Assembly (NCBI GenBank): GCA_048498555.1
Contig: JBEHXT010000004.1
Coordinates: 248,001 to 312,000 of the forward strand
DNA length: 64,000 nt
Origin: Danxiaibacter sp048498555
Lineage (GTDB): Bacteria > Bacteroidota > Bacteroidia > Chitinophagales > Chitinophagaceae
Direction: 5' to 3'
Shown: one piece after another, positions 51,618 through 60,870 of the stretch
How positions within the stretch are numbered: position 1 is the stretch's first letter
How the letters are laid out: every line of letters begins with the position of its first letter
The notes under the pieces: generated by a model
Seen by the model: the letters and a program-made list of their open reading frames with translations, nothing else
Databases searched by the model: none
What the model was told of the DNA's origin: nothing
Position numbers and translations under genes: made by a program

Positions 51618-52190
51618 ATGAACCTTAACCTCTACAACCAGGCACGGGATATCTGGATGAATATCTTCCCGTTGAAAGAATTAAAAATCCCATCAGTGGA
51701 ACATGCTTTTGAAAAGAAAAATTTCTGGCCTTTACCGACAGAAAATTCCTATCACTATGTATTTAATATCCGCCAGATGGAGATTGAATATATCAGCCCG
51801 AACGCCGCACAGATCCTGGGATTTCCGCTTGAAGAAATGAATGCTCCGTTCCTGATTTCACTAATTCACCCGGATGATATGCCATGGTTTATGGCATTTG
51901 AAAAGAAAGTGGTTGAATTCTTTAATCCACTCCCGTACGATGTTGGGCAGAAATACAGGACACATTATGACGTAAGGCTTCAAAAAGCAGATGGCTCTTA
52001 TATACGCGTACTTCACCAAATGCAGTTAATGGATGCAGACAAGGCAGGCACATCAACAAGAGTATTGTGCGTGCACACAGATATAAGCAGTTTAAAGAAA
52101 GATGGGCATCCAACATTGTCTTTTGTCGGTTCAGATGGAGCTCCCTCATATTTTGAAGTAGAAGTAGGTTGGCCGACAGAAGCGGATTAG
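51618..52190 (+). CDS. PAS-domain protein without output domain
   Basis: The 190-residue protein has one PAS_3-type domain (~45-155: YHYVFNIRQMEIEYISPNAAQILGFPLEEM, DVRLQKADGSYIRVLHQ, VLCVHTDISSLK). In Bacteroidota this type of PAS module is usually fused to a LuxR-type HTH or a kinase, but here the protein ends about 30 residues later in an acidic tail. The downstream DNA shows no continuing HTH frame. It may act by protein-protein contact. Confidence 0.82.
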   Translation: MNLNLYNQARDIWMNIFPLKELKIPSVEHAFEKKNFWPLPTENSYHYVFNIRQMEIEYISPNAAQILGFPLEEMNAPFLISLIHPDDMPWFMAFEKKVVEFFNPLPYDVGQKYRTHYDVRLQKADGSYIRVLHQMQLMDADKAGTSTRVLCVHTDISSLKKDGHPTLSFVGSDGAPSYFEVEVGWPTEAD

Positions 52191-52345
52191 CTCACACTAA
52201 AAGCTTCTAATAAACTATCAGATCGGATGTCCCTTTATGTTGATGCTGCAGTAAATTAATCTTTAGCTAGTTAAGTTTTGATGCACATACCCAATTGCCA
52301 GGATTGATCTCTAAAAAGCGATCAGCGGGTTTGCATTGAGTTGAA

Positions 52346-53023
52346 TCAAGCCTTATTAATATCCTTGTCCCATATGTCATACGCCAGCTTACTACCACTT
52401 TCCGCCAGCTTTCCAATTAACACTTCAACAGTATTATGATCAACATTTACCGGAGGCGAGGCAGGACTGACCATAGAATACAGGTGGGAATTAAGTTCGG
52501 CTAATGCATCCAGGATTTCTTTACCGCCATCCTTTAAAGGCCTGAGCAACAGCAATAACTTGAATCGATTTTCCTGGAATACTTCAAAATGGTTAAGCTC
52601 CGAACTTTGGCCATCTACTGTATTTGATCTTGCTATTCCGGTATTGATCAACTCAGCATTTGCAAGTGCTTTAGCCATACTCATTCTCAGCTCATCGATC
52701 CACGCCTGCACGTTCTTCGCATTTAAATTCTGTTGGTATTGAGTTCGTAGGTTTTGGGTATTGTTCTTACTATTTCGGTTTAGCGATTTAACGCTGAAAA
52801 ATGAAGTGACTATAATTGAAATCAATGAGGCAAGCACTGCAAATGAAATATCCTTGAACCAGGGTTTATGAGGCGTTACATCAATTGATTCAATTCTCAG
52901 TGTATCTCTTGAAAAGCTGATGTTTCTTTGGGTTTGAAGTTGGGCAATGCTATCAATTTGGGCAAATGTACCGCCCGCGAAAAAGAACAGGAGCAACGAA
53001 AGGATATAGGTTTTTGTTAGCAT
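52346..53023 (-). CDS. Membrane-anchored hypothetical protein
   Basis: The 225-residue protein has a signal peptide (MLTKTYILSLLLFFFAGGTFAQ) and a transmembrane segment at ~58-78. A helical, coiled-coil-like cytoplasmic region follows (NSKNNTQNLRTQYQQNLNAK...WIDELRMSMAKALANAEL). No family is recognised. The topology resembles small sensor-like or scaffold proteins. Confidence 0.7.
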   Translation of the reverse strand: MLTKTYILSLLLFFFAGGTFAQIDSIAQLQTQRNISFSRDTLRIESIDVTPHKPWFKDISFAVLASLISIIVTSFFSVKSLNRNSKNNTQNLRTQYQQNLNAKNVQAWIDELRMSMAKALANAELINTGIARSNTVDGQSSELNHFEVFQENRFKLLLLLRPLKDGGKEILDALAELNSHLYSMVSPASPPVNVDHNTVEVLIGKLAESGSKLAYDIWDKDINKA

Positions 53024-53170
53024 GGGTTTTAGCTTTTAAAGTACAGGGAGATGAGTGTTCTATCAAAGTACGGGATGTTTTAGACTAATGCAAGGGATAA
53101 TAGGTTCGATATGCGTTACGCTAATACGTTGAACAGCAGTTTAGCGGCGGATTAAATTACAATAAAAAAA

Positions 53171-53191
53171 GCCCTGATAAATTATCAAGGC
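53171..53191 (-). terminator. Intrinsic terminator of tRNA-Phe
   Basis: On the reverse strand GCCTTGATAA/TTATCAGGGC (10 bp, one wobble) is followed by T7, 10 bp downstream of the tRNA. Confidence 0.85.
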
Positions 53192-53200
53192 TTTTTTCTG

Positions 53201-53273
53201 TGGTGTGGGCCGGGATCGAACCGGCGACACAAGGATTTTCAGTCCTTTGCTCTACCGACTGAGCTACCGCACC
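53201..53273 (-). tRNA. tRNA-Phe (anticodon GAA)
   Basis: The reverse strand folds into a 73-nt tRNA. It has D-arm GCTCAGTCGGTAGAGC, anticodon loop CTGAAAA reading GAA, and T-arm CCGGTTCGATCCCGG. The acceptor strands GGTGCGG and CCACACC leave one C-A mismatch at the fifth pair. Discriminator A; CCA is not encoded. Confidence 0.96.
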
Positions 53274-53507
53274 ATCTCAATACTTTCTGTATTGGGAGCG
53301 CAAAAATAGGATTTCTCACTAAACTGCCAAAAAATAAGCAACTATTTATTAAAAAATCTGAAGTTTTTAGTTTGCTAAGATGTATTCAAACTCGACGTAA
53401 GGCTTGATAGTTAAAGGTTTAGCACAGTTTTATTAGTCGAATGGATGCATGAAAAATGTATGAATTTTTCTATAACGAGATATTTTCTCAACAACAAAGT
53501 TTATTAT

Positions 53508-53716
53508 TTCACGCAACGACCGCAAAGAGGCAACGGCGCAAAGCAAGTCCGCTGCGTCGCAGCTTCTTTGCGCCTCGCCGCGAGAAACCTTCGCGTACTT
53601 CAGGGAAACTAAATATAGTCTGGCCAGCGCATAAAAAATGCCGGACAAATCGTCCGGCACTAAATATTCTTCGGTTAATTCACTGCGCCGCTGCTTCTCT
53701 GCGCACGCAGCGTAAA
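53508..53716. repeat. GC-rich 'CGCAAAG' word repeats
   Basis: The left half CACGCAACGACCGCAAAGAG plus GCAACGGCGCAAAGC (53510-53544) and the right half GCTGCGTCGCAGCTTCTTTG plus CGCCTCGCCGCGAGAAAC (53551-53588) form an imperfect inverted repeat. A further copy, CACTGCGCCGCTGCTTCTCT plus GCGCACGCAGCG (53681-53712), follows. The words also occur at 30693-30726. The rest of the 53274-53727 gap is AT-rich with no gene. Confidence 0.75.
53639..53659 (-). terminator. asnS intrinsic terminator
   Basis: TGCCGGAC/GTCCGGCA (8 bp) with a 5-nt loop is followed on the reverse strand by TTTTTTAT, about 70 bp after the asnS stop. Confidence 0.85.
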
Positions 53717-53727
53717 ACCCTCATTGC

Positions 53728-55167
53728 TTAGAATTCGCAGTTCTTCGGCGTTCTTGCAAAAGGAATAACATCGCGGATGTTACCCATACCTGTTACAAAC
53801 TGAACCATACGCTCAAATCCAAGGCCGAAACCAGCATGCGGAACGCTTCCGTAACGGCGTGTATCAAGATACCATTGCATCTCTTCAACAGGTACGTGCA
53901 TGTCTTCCATTCGCTGGATCAATTTCTCCAACCTTTCTTCACGCTGGCTACCACCCACAATTTCACCTATACCAGGTGCAAGAATGTCCATTGCAGCAAC
54001 CGTTTTGCCATCATCATTCATACGCATATAAAACGCCTTAATTGCGGCAGGGTACCCCGTAACAATCACCGGCTTTTTAAAATGCTTTTCAACCAGGTAA
54101 CGCTCGTGTTCGCTTTGTAAGTCTATACCCCATTTTACCTCATACTGGAACTTTTTCTTTTTGTAAGCAGGGCTATCCAGCAGAATGTTGATTGCATCGG
54201 TATAAGTGATTCTTTCAAAGTTGCTGTTCAGTACAAACTCCAGCTTTTCTATCAATCCCATTTCGCTGCGTTTATCCTGTGGCAGTTGTTTTTCTTCTTC
54301 CGCAAGACGTTGACCAAGGAACTCAAGGTCTTCACGGTTGTTGTCCATCGCGTGGCGGATGATATACCTGATAAACTCTTCAGCCAGGTTCATGTTGTCT
54401 TCAATGTCATGGAATGCCATTTCAGGCTCAATCATCCAAAACTCAGCCAGGTGGCGGGTTGTGTTGGAGTTTTCGGCGCGGAATGTAGGCCCGAACGTAT
54501 AAATATCGCTAAAAGCCATGGCACCCAATTCACCTTCTAGCTGGCCGCTCACGGTAAGGTTAGCACTCTTTCCAAAGAAATCTTCTGCAAAGTCAATGCT
54601 TCCGTCTTCTTTACGGGGAGGATTATCCAAAGGCAAAGTAGTTACTCTGAACATTTCGCCTGCGCCCTCAGCATCGCTGGATGTAACGATAGGCGTATGC
54701 AGGTAAACAAAGCCTTTATCATTGAAAAATTTGTGTACCGCAAATGCCAGCGAATGACGAACGCGGAACACGGCCCCAAATGTATTTGTCCTGAAACGCA
54801 GATGTGCCACTTCCCTTAAATACTCCAGGCTGGGCCTGTTCTTCAATTGCAGCGGGTATTTCTCGGCATCGCAATCGCCTAAAATTTCTACAGTTTTTGC
54901 TTTAACCTCTACCTTCTGGCCTTTACCAAGGCTGGCAACCAGCTCTCCCACTACTTTTAGTGAAGCCCCTGTAGTTATGCGTTTCAGCGTATTTTCATCA
55001 AGTAACCCCAACTCGGTAACTATCTGCAAATTATTATTCGTACTGCCATCATTCAATGCTATAAACTGGTTATTCCTGAAAGAACGAACCCATCCCATTA
55101 CTGTTACTTCCTGGCCGGTAGTTTCCTGCGCCAACAATGTCTTGATCTTTGTTCTAGTGTTGAACAT
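53728..55167 (-). CDS. asnS: Asparaginyl-tRNA synthetase
   Basis: The 479-residue class II synthetase has an N-terminal OB anticodon-binding fold (MGWVRSFRNNQFIALNDGS). Motif 2 is FGPTFRAENSNTTRHLAEFWMIEPE and motif 3 is GFGLGFERMVQFVTG. The motif 2 region and the PFARTPKNCEF ending are typical of AsnRS rather than AspRS. It charges tRNA-Asn directly. Confidence 0.96.
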   Translation of the reverse strand: MFNTRTKIKTLLAQETTGQEVTVMGWVRSFRNNQFIALNDGSTNNNLQIVTELGLLDENTLKRITTGASLKVVGELVASLGKGQKVEVKAKTVEILGDCDAEKYPLQLKNRPSLEYLREVAHLRFRTNTFGAVFRVRHSLAFAVHKFFNDKGFVYLHTPIVTSSDAEGAGEMFRVTTLPLDNPPRKEDGSIDFAEDFFGKSANLTVSGQLEGELGAMAFSDIYTFGPTFRAENSNTTRHLAEFWMIEPEMAFHDIEDNMNLAEEFIRYIIRHAMDNNREDLEFLGQRLAEEEKQLPQDKRSEMGLIEKLEFVLNSNFERITYTDAINILLDSPAYKKKKFQYEVKWGIDLQSEHERYLVEKHFKKPVIVTGYPAAIKAFYMRMNDDGKTVAAMDILAPGIGEIVGGSQREERLEKLIQRMEDMHVPVEEMQWYLDTRRYGSVPHAGFGLGFERMVQFVTGMGNIRDVIPFARTPKNCEF

Positions 55168-55678
55168 GCATGTACAATTTAGCAGTTTGTAAATTCTTTA
55201 AAACGCGGCAAAGATAATTCAACCCGCAGGTTGAACCATTTTAATTTAACGCCCATTTTGCATAGCCATCTCTTGCCGGTTATATAAATCGCCTAATATT
55301 GTTGCACGTTCTTGGAAAACAATAAATTCCTGCTGGCAATTTTCAGGGAATAAGCGCTGCACAACGTTTTTCACCAGCTTATAAGCATATACGATTTAGC
55401 ATTGTTTTGCATCTAACATGGGGAAAATCCGTTTTTTGGCACAACTTTTTGGGAATAAAGAACATAAATGTTAAAGTAGATAACTAAAGGGTACAGATTG
55501 GCAAAAAATTTTTCGATTTTATATTTTTCACCGTATTATTGCAGACAGAAACAAGCTGGTCAGTCAGAATTCATATCTCTCAGCTCACCTGTTTGCTTAT
55601 CATCAATCAAAATTTTTCTTCAATCAATTTTAATGGGATTTTCCGAATTTAAAAATGTATCCTTTTTAGACCCTATTT
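55168..55678. promoter_or_regulatory. 511-bp divergent region between asnS and rho
   Basis: asnS has a -7 box TATCTTTG on the reverse strand (55209-55216). A 7-bp inverted repeat TTCAACC/GGTTGAA (55218-55235) lies just upstream in the spacer and could be an operator. The rho side is a long AT-rich leader with no terminator. A TTGGCAC element near 55437 resembles half of a sigma-54 promoter but has wrong spacing. No gene was found. Confidence 0.45.
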
Positions 55679-57376
55679 ATGTATGATATTTTGCAATTGA
55701 ACGACATGTTAGTTCCTGAGTTGCTTGATGTTGCCGAGCATCTGAGCATTCCCAACTCCAAAAAGCTTAACAAACAGGAACTGATTTATAAAATCTTAGA
55801 CAAACAAGCTGTTATGGCAAGTGAAAAAAAAGACAATGCTTCCGCTACTGAAAAACCCAAACGTAAACGCATTGTAAAAGCTAGCACTGGAAATACTACT
55901 GAAGAAGCTGTAGTAATGACTGAAAGCAAGCCTGCGAAAGCAACTACTGAAGAAGCGCCGAAGAAAAAAGCCGTTAGAAAAGTAAAGGCAAAAACAGAAA
56001 CTGAGGAGCCTGAAATTCAGCCTGTGCAGGAAGAAGAAACAACTTTACAAGAAGAAAAGCGTGAACCACAGATAGGTGAGGCCTTGTTGGCAATGGCTTT
56101 TGGCGATGATGAACCACTTTTTGATGACGACGTGATGGAAGATGAAGATGAAGGAGAGGACGAAGAAGATGAAGATGGAGAAGATGAAAAAGAATTCCGT
56201 ACCGAAGAAGTAGCTCCTTCCCGCCCACAATACCGCAAAGAACCAGTTTTCAATATAGAGTTTGATGGAGTAATACAATCAGAAGGCGTTCTGGAAATGA
56301 TGCCTGATGGTTATGGCTTCCTTCGCTCTTCAGATTACAACTACCTTTCATCTCCCGATGACGTATACGTTTCTCCTTCACAGATAAAATTATTTGGCTT
56401 GAAAACAGGTGATACTGTTTTTGGAGCTGTTCGCCCACCAAAAGAAGGCGAAAAATATTTTGCGCTGTTAAAGGTAGAAACCATTAACGGTAAGGGTCCT
56501 GATGAAGTGCGCGACCGTGTGCCTTTTGAATATCTTACCCCGTTATTCCCTTTTGAGAAATTAAATCTCTTTACAACTCCAAGCAACTTTAGTACACGTA
56601 TTATTGACCTGTTTACACCAATAGGCAAAGGACAGCGTGGGTTGATTGTTGCGCAGCCGAAAGTAGGTAAGACAATGTTACTGAAAGAAGTTGCAAATGC
56701 CATCTCTCAAAATCACCCTGAATGTTACCTGATGGTGGTGTTGATTGATGAGCGCCCTGAAGAGGTTACCGATATGGAACGCAGCGTTAAAGCGGAAGTT
56801 ATTGCTTCTACGTTTGACGAGCCGGCAGAAAAGCACGTAAAGGTTTCTACTATAGCACTGCAAAAAGCAAAACGCCTGGTAGAATGCGGACATGATGTGG
56901 TAATCCTGCTCGACTCTATTACACGTTTGGCAAGAGCTCACAATACTGTTGCGCCAGCCAGTGGTAAGGTATTGAGCGGTGGTGTTGAAGCAAACGCGAT
57001 GCAAAAACCAAAACAATTCTTTGGTGCTGCACGTAAAATTGAAAACGGTGGCTCATTAACAATTCTTGCTACAGCGTTGATTGAAACAGGTAGCAAAATG
57101 GATGAAGTTATCTTTGAAGAATTTAAAGGTACTGGTAACATGGAGCTGCAGTTAGACAGAAGGCTGGCTAACAAACGCATCTACCCTGCTATCGATCCGG
57201 TTGCTTCTTCAACTCGTCGCGACGACCTGTTGTTAAGCAAAGAGGTACTAGGCAAAATGAACATACTTCGTTTATTCATTAACGATATGAATACAGATGA
57301 GGCTATGAACGAATTGCTGAGGCGTATGCGCGGCACTAAGAGCAATGAGGAATTCCTTGCAAGCATGAATGGATAA
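55679..57376 (+). CDS. rho: Transcription termination factor Rho
   Basis: The 565-residue protein has an N-terminal Rho_N helix domain (MYDILQLNDMLVPELLDVAE). A ~150-residue Lys-rich then Asp/Glu-rich insertion follows (acidic run ~145-170), then the cold-shock-like RNA-binding domain (GVLEMMPDGYGFLRSSDYNYL). The ATPase ring has Walker A AQPKVGKTMLL (~323), VVLIDERPEEVTD, LLDSITRLARAHN and the Q/R-loop region. It is an RNA-dependent helicase ending transcription. The insertion is much longer than in E. coli Rho (419 residues) and matches the low-complexity insertions known in Bacteroidota. Confidence 0.97.
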   Translation: MYDILQLNDMLVPELLDVAEHLSIPNSKKLNKQELIYKILDKQAVMASEKKDNASATEKPKRKRIVKASTGNTTEEAVVMTESKPAKATTEEAPKKKAVRKVKAKTETEEPEIQPVQEEETTLQEEKREPQIGEALLAMAFGDDEPLFDDDVMEDEDEGEDEEDEDGEDEKEFRTEEVAPSRPQYRKEPVFNIEFDGVIQSEGVLEMMPDGYGFLRSSDYNYLSSPDDVYVSPSQIKLFGLKTGDTVFGAVRPPKEGEKYFALLKVETINGKGPDEVRDRVPFEYLTPLFPFEKLNLFTTPSNFSTRIIDLFTPIGKGQRGLIVAQPKVGKTMLLKEVANAISQNHPECYLMVVLIDERPEEVTDMERSVKAEVIASTFDEPAEKHVKVSTIALQKAKRLVECGHDVVILLDSITRLARAHNTVAPASGKVLSGGVEANAMQKPKQFFGAARKIENGGSLTILATALIETGSKMDEVIFEEFKGTGNMELQLDRRLANKRIYPAIDPVASSTRRDDLLLSKEVLGKMNILRLFINDMNTDEAMNELLRRMRGTKSNEEFLASMNG

Positions 57377-57426
57377 AATAGGGATGGCAAATCCTTATTC
57401 TCAACATAAGTTATTCCAATAAGCAC

Positions 57427-57470
57427 AATTCAATGTTTCAAACGATAGCAATTGTTTGAAACATTGAATT
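57427..57470. terminator. 17-bp perfect hairpin after rho
   Basis: AATTCAATGTTTCAAAC (57427-57443) and GTTTGAAACATTGAATT (57454-57470) are exact complements with a 10-nt loop, followed by TTATATAAG. AT-rich and weakly T-tailed, it may be a terminator or an mRNA 3'-end stabiliser. Confidence 0.6.
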
Positions 57471-57547
57471 TTATATAAGTACAGGTACCATTCTTAAACA
57501 GTGTATCTCAAAATAATCCATACAAATTTTACAATAATCAATCGCAT

Positions 57548-58471
57548 ATGTCTTTACTTGTAGTAGGCACCATGGCTTTCGATGCCATAGAAACGCCTTT
57601 TGGCAAAACAGATAAAATAATCGGCGGATCTGCAACTTATGCAGCTTATGCAGCCAGCAATTTTACACACTCAATTAAGCAGGTTTCTATAGTTGGGGAT
57701 GATTTTCCTGACCAGGAAATGAAAGACCTTTCTGACCGTGGCGTTGAACTGGAAGGTGTTGAAGTTGTAAAGGGAAAAAAATCTTTTTTCTGGAGCGGTA
57801 AGTATCATCTTGATATGAATACAAGAGATACGTTGGTTACAGATCTGAACGTGCTTGCAGACTTTAACCCGGTTATTCCTGATAGCTACCAGGGAGCAGA
57901 GTTTGTAATGCTTGGAAATGTAATGCCAAAGCTACAAAAACAGGTTATTGAGCAATTGAAAGTAAAGCCTCGTTTGATTGTGCTTGATACCATGAACTTC
58001 TGGATGGAAATAGCTATGGATGACCTGAAAGAAGTATTAACAATGGTTGATTTGCTGTTGGTGAATGACAGTGAAGCAAGACAGTTGACCGGTGAGTACT
58101 CTATAGTGAAAGCAGCGCGCAAAATATTGACAATGGGCCCTAAATACCTGATCATTAAAAAGGGTGAGCACGGTGCTTTATTGTTCCATGAGAACAATGT
58201 TTTCTTTGCTCCTGCACTTCCGCTGGAAGATGTATTTGACCCAACTGGCGCTGGCGACACCTTTGCCGGAGGTTTTATGGGGCATCTTGTTAAGACAAAA
58301 GATATTTCTTTTGAGAACATGAAAACAGCTATCATCGTAGGATCTGCACTTGCAAGCTTCTGCGTGGAAAAATTCGGGCCTGAGCGTTTGAAAGAAATTA
58401 CGAAAGAAGATATAGACACACGCCTGGATGAGTTTGTTCAGTTGGTGAATTTTGATATTAAGTTGGTGTAA
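57548..58471 (+). CDS. PfkB-family carbohydrate kinase
   Basis: The 307-residue protein has the PfkB signatures GGSATYAAYAASNF near the N-terminus and DPTGAGDTFAGGFMG (~235) with the catalytic Asp, plus NDSEARQLTGEYS and IIKKGEHGALL. It phosphorylates a sugar or nucleoside; the substrate cannot be decided. Its size and position after rho are unremarkable. Confidence 0.93.
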   Translation: MSLLVVGTMAFDAIETPFGKTDKIIGGSATYAAYAASNFTHSIKQVSIVGDDFPDQEMKDLSDRGVELEGVEVVKGKKSFFWSGKYHLDMNTRDTLVTDLNVLADFNPVIPDSYQGAEFVMLGNVMPKLQKQVIEQLKVKPRLIVLDTMNFWMEIAMDDLKEVLTMVDLLLVNDSEARQLTGEYSIVKAARKILTMGPKYLIIKKGEHGALLFHENNVFFAPALPLEDVFDPTGAGDTFAGGFMGHLVKTKDISFENMKTAIIVGSALASFCVEKFGPERLKEITKEDIDTRLDEFVQLVNFDIKLV

Positions 58472-58523
58472 ATTAAGCTGAAAGCTTAAAACTGTTCAAC
58501 ATACAATCATAAATAATAGCTTT

Positions 58524-58558
58524 AAACGGCCTGAAAAAATGACAATTTCAGGCCGTTT
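58524..58558 (+). terminator. Intrinsic terminator after the PfkB kinase
   Basis: A 13-bp perfect stem AAACGGCCTGAAA/TTTCAGGCCGTTT with a 9-nt loop is followed by TCTATTT. Confidence 0.9.
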
Positions 58559-58729
58559 TCTATTTAATCAGTTGTAGAGAGAAAACGGAAATCAATCGCA
58601 CATTTACGCTTCGGCGTATTCAATTTCAACTGTCGATTGTTGCTTTCGCCCTTTCAGGGCTTACTTGCATTGCATATGGTTCACAGGGCGTTGCTCAGTG
58701 CTAGTTGAAGAAAACATTTTCACATTCGC

Positions 58730-58768
58730 CCATTCATTTTCAATTCTCCATTTTCAATTGTCCATTAA
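58730..58768. repeat. 'CATTTTCAATTGTCC' word array
   Basis: CATTCATTTTCAATTCTCCA and TTTTCAATTGTCCATTA follow each other. These are the complement of the AATTGAAAATGGA words found after the peptidase gene (60894-60926), so the gene is flanked by inverted copies. Confidence 0.7.
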
Positions 58769-58841
58769 ATCCCATTCTTCACAAAAAATCTCTTCGCTCC
58801 CAAAAGTTTACTACTTTGAGAAACTTTCAAAAACAACGTCT

Positions 58842-60869
58842 ATGAAGCAACTACGGCTTGTACCCGCTGCAATGCTTATGCTGGCAGTGTTTTCCTGCAA
58901 ACAGGAGACAACAACAACTCAACAGAAATTTATTGAAACATCACAACTGGATTCTTCAATAAAGCCTGGCGATAATTTCTTTCTATTTGTGAATGGCAAA
59001 TGGCTCCAAAAGGCAGAGATACCGCCAACAGAAAGTAGCATTGGTTCTTTTCTGGATATTTACAACAGAACAAAAAACCACATAAAAACCATTCTGGATT
59101 CAGTGTCTAAAGGCGGATTTACTGCCGGAAGCATTGAACAAAAAGTTGGCGACTTCTACGCATCGGGCCTCGACTCTGCAACAATTGAAAAACGCGGTTA
59201 TGATCCAGTAAAACCATACCTGCAAAAAATTGATGGGCTAACCAGTAGTAAGGACATTATGCAGTTTGTTGCTGAACAACAAGTACTCAACAACAATATG
59301 CTTTTCAGCATGGGCGTTGGCGCTGATGAAAAGAACAGCAGTATGAACATTGCCATTTTTTACCAGGGTGGCCTTGGCCTGCCAGACAGGGATTACTATT
59401 TCAAGACAGATGCCTCAACACAGGATGTTGTAAAAGCTTATAAAACATATATTCAAAAGCTATTTGCATTAAGCGGAACAGACTCAGCAACTGCCGCTAA
59501 AAACGCAGAAACAATATTTGCATTTGAAAAGCAAATGGCAGGCAGCCATCGCACAAATGTAGAGCTGCGCGACCCGCAAAGCAATTATCATAAACTTGCT
59601 GTTACTGAACTGGATAAACAACAGCCAGTGTTTGCGTGGACAACCCTGTTGAATAATCTTTCCATTAAAACAGATTCTGTTAACGTGGGCCAACCTGGCT
59701 TCTACGCTAAAGTAAATGAGCTGCTCAAAACAGCGCCGCTTGACACATGGAAAACCTATTTGCGTTTTCACGTTCTGTCGGAATCCGCCAATGCTTTAAG
59801 TTCACCATTTGTTGATGCCGCCTTTGATTACTCAAAAGTATTAAGCGGCCAGCAAAAGCAGAAGCCACGCTGGGAGCGCATTTACAGAAGAACAGATGCT
59901 AACCTTGGTGAAGCATTAGGACAGCTTTATGTAAAAAAATATTTTACGGCTGAAGCTAAAAGCCGCATGCTTGAATTAGTGAACAACCTTCAGACAGCTT
60001 TTGATGCTCGCATTGGTAAACTCGACTGGATGAGCGATAGCACGAAAGCTAAGGCCAAAGAAAAGCTCCACGCATTTATTAAAAAGATTGGCTATCCTGA
60101 CAAGTGGAGAGACTACAGTAAAGTAACCATCGACAAAGGAACTTACTTCGAAAACCTTGTTTCTGCGGCGAAGAATGAATATGAATATAACAGGGCAAAA
60201 ATTGGCAAACCAGTTGACAAAACAGAATGGGGCATGACGCCTCCTACAATCAATGCATACTACAATCCAGTGTTTAATGAGATCGTATTCCCTGCAGGTA
60301 TTTTGCAGGCGCCCTTCTTTGATCTGACAGCCGATGATGCGATGAACTATGGCGCAATTGGTATGGCTATCGGTCATGAAATGACACATGGCTTTGACGA
60401 TCAGGGTGCGCAATATGATAAAGATGGTAACCTGAAAAACTGGTGGAGCAAAGAAGATTACAGCAAGTTCCAGGCAAAATCCAAGCAAGTAATAGATCTG
60501 TATAACTCATTTACTATTCTTGATACCGTTCATATCAACGGAGCTTTAACAACAGGCGAAAATATGGCAGACATTGGAGGCATAGCTATTGCTTACGATG
60601 CATTCAAATTAACAAAGCAAGGACAGGATACTGTACGTATTGATGGACTTACTCCCGATCAACGTTTCTTTATTTCTTTAGGCCTGGTTTGGCGTGAGAA
60701 AGTAAAACCTGAAACAGAGCGTCTTGGTATCAATACCGACCCACACTCTCCAGGTATGTGGCGCGTAAATGGTCCACTGATGAATTTTGAACCTTTCTAT
60801 AAAGCATTCAATGTACAGCAAGGCGACAAAATGTACGTTGCGGACGATAAGAGAATCAAGATTTGGTAA
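58842..60869 (+). CDS. M13-family zinc metallopeptidase, lipoprotein (PepO-like)
   Basis: The ATG at 58842 gives MKQLRLVPAAMLMLAVFSCK with a lipobox ending at Cys20, and 675 residues. The neprilysin-like features are PGDNFFLFVNGKWL, NAYYNPVFNEIVFPAGIL, the zinc motif HEMTH in AIGHEMTHGFDDQG (~510) and the third ligand region GENMADIGG. The C-terminus ends with Trp, as expected. It should cleave oligopeptides at the cell envelope. Confidence 0.95.
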   Translation: MKQLRLVPAAMLMLAVFSCKQETTTTQQKFIETSQLDSSIKPGDNFFLFVNGKWLQKAEIPPTESSIGSFLDIYNRTKNHIKTILDSVSKGGFTAGSIEQKVGDFYASGLDSATIEKRGYDPVKPYLQKIDGLTSSKDIMQFVAEQQVLNNNMLFSMGVGADEKNSSMNIAIFYQGGLGLPDRDYYFKTDASTQDVVKAYKTYIQKLFALSGTDSATAAKNAETIFAFEKQMAGSHRTNVELRDPQSNYHKLAVTELDKQQPVFAWTTLLNNLSIKTDSVNVGQPGFYAKVNELLKTAPLDTWKTYLRFHVLSESANALSSPFVDAAFDYSKVLSGQQKQKPRWERIYRRTDANLGEALGQLYVKKYFTAEAKSRMLELVNNLQTAFDARIGKLDWMSDSTKAKAKEKLHAFIKKIGYPDKWRDYSKVTIDKGTYFENLVSAAKNEYEYNRAKIGKPVDKTEWGMTPPTINAYYNPVFNEIVFPAGILQAPFFDLTADDAMNYGAIGMAIGHEMTHGFDDQGAQYDKDGNLKNWWSKEDYSKFQAKSKQVIDLYNSFTILDTVHINGALTTGENMADIGGIAIAYDAFKLTKQGQDTVRIDGLTPDQRFFISLGLVWREKVKPETERLGINTDPHSPGMWRVNGPLMNFEPFYKAFNVQQGDKMYVADDKRIKIW

Positions 60870-60870
60870 A

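Larger units (their letters stand above)
58472..58841. other. 370-bp gap with terminator and repeats
   Basis: It contains the kinase terminator (58524-58558), a REP-like palindrome CGCCCTTTCAGGGCTTA (58646-58662) and a 'CATTTTCAATT' word array (58730-58768). No gene; the in-frame extension of the peptidase ORF to 58665 lies in the repeats and is rejected. Confidence 0.55.

Noticed and set aside
55432..55455. TTGGCAC-type sigma-54 promoter in the rho leader
   Set aside because: The -24 half is good, but the downstream TTGG is one base too far and lacks the GC dinucleotide.
58665..58841. N-terminal extension of the M13 peptidase
   Set aside because: It reads through REP-like and word-repeat DNA; the internal ATG gives a clean lipoprotein signal.
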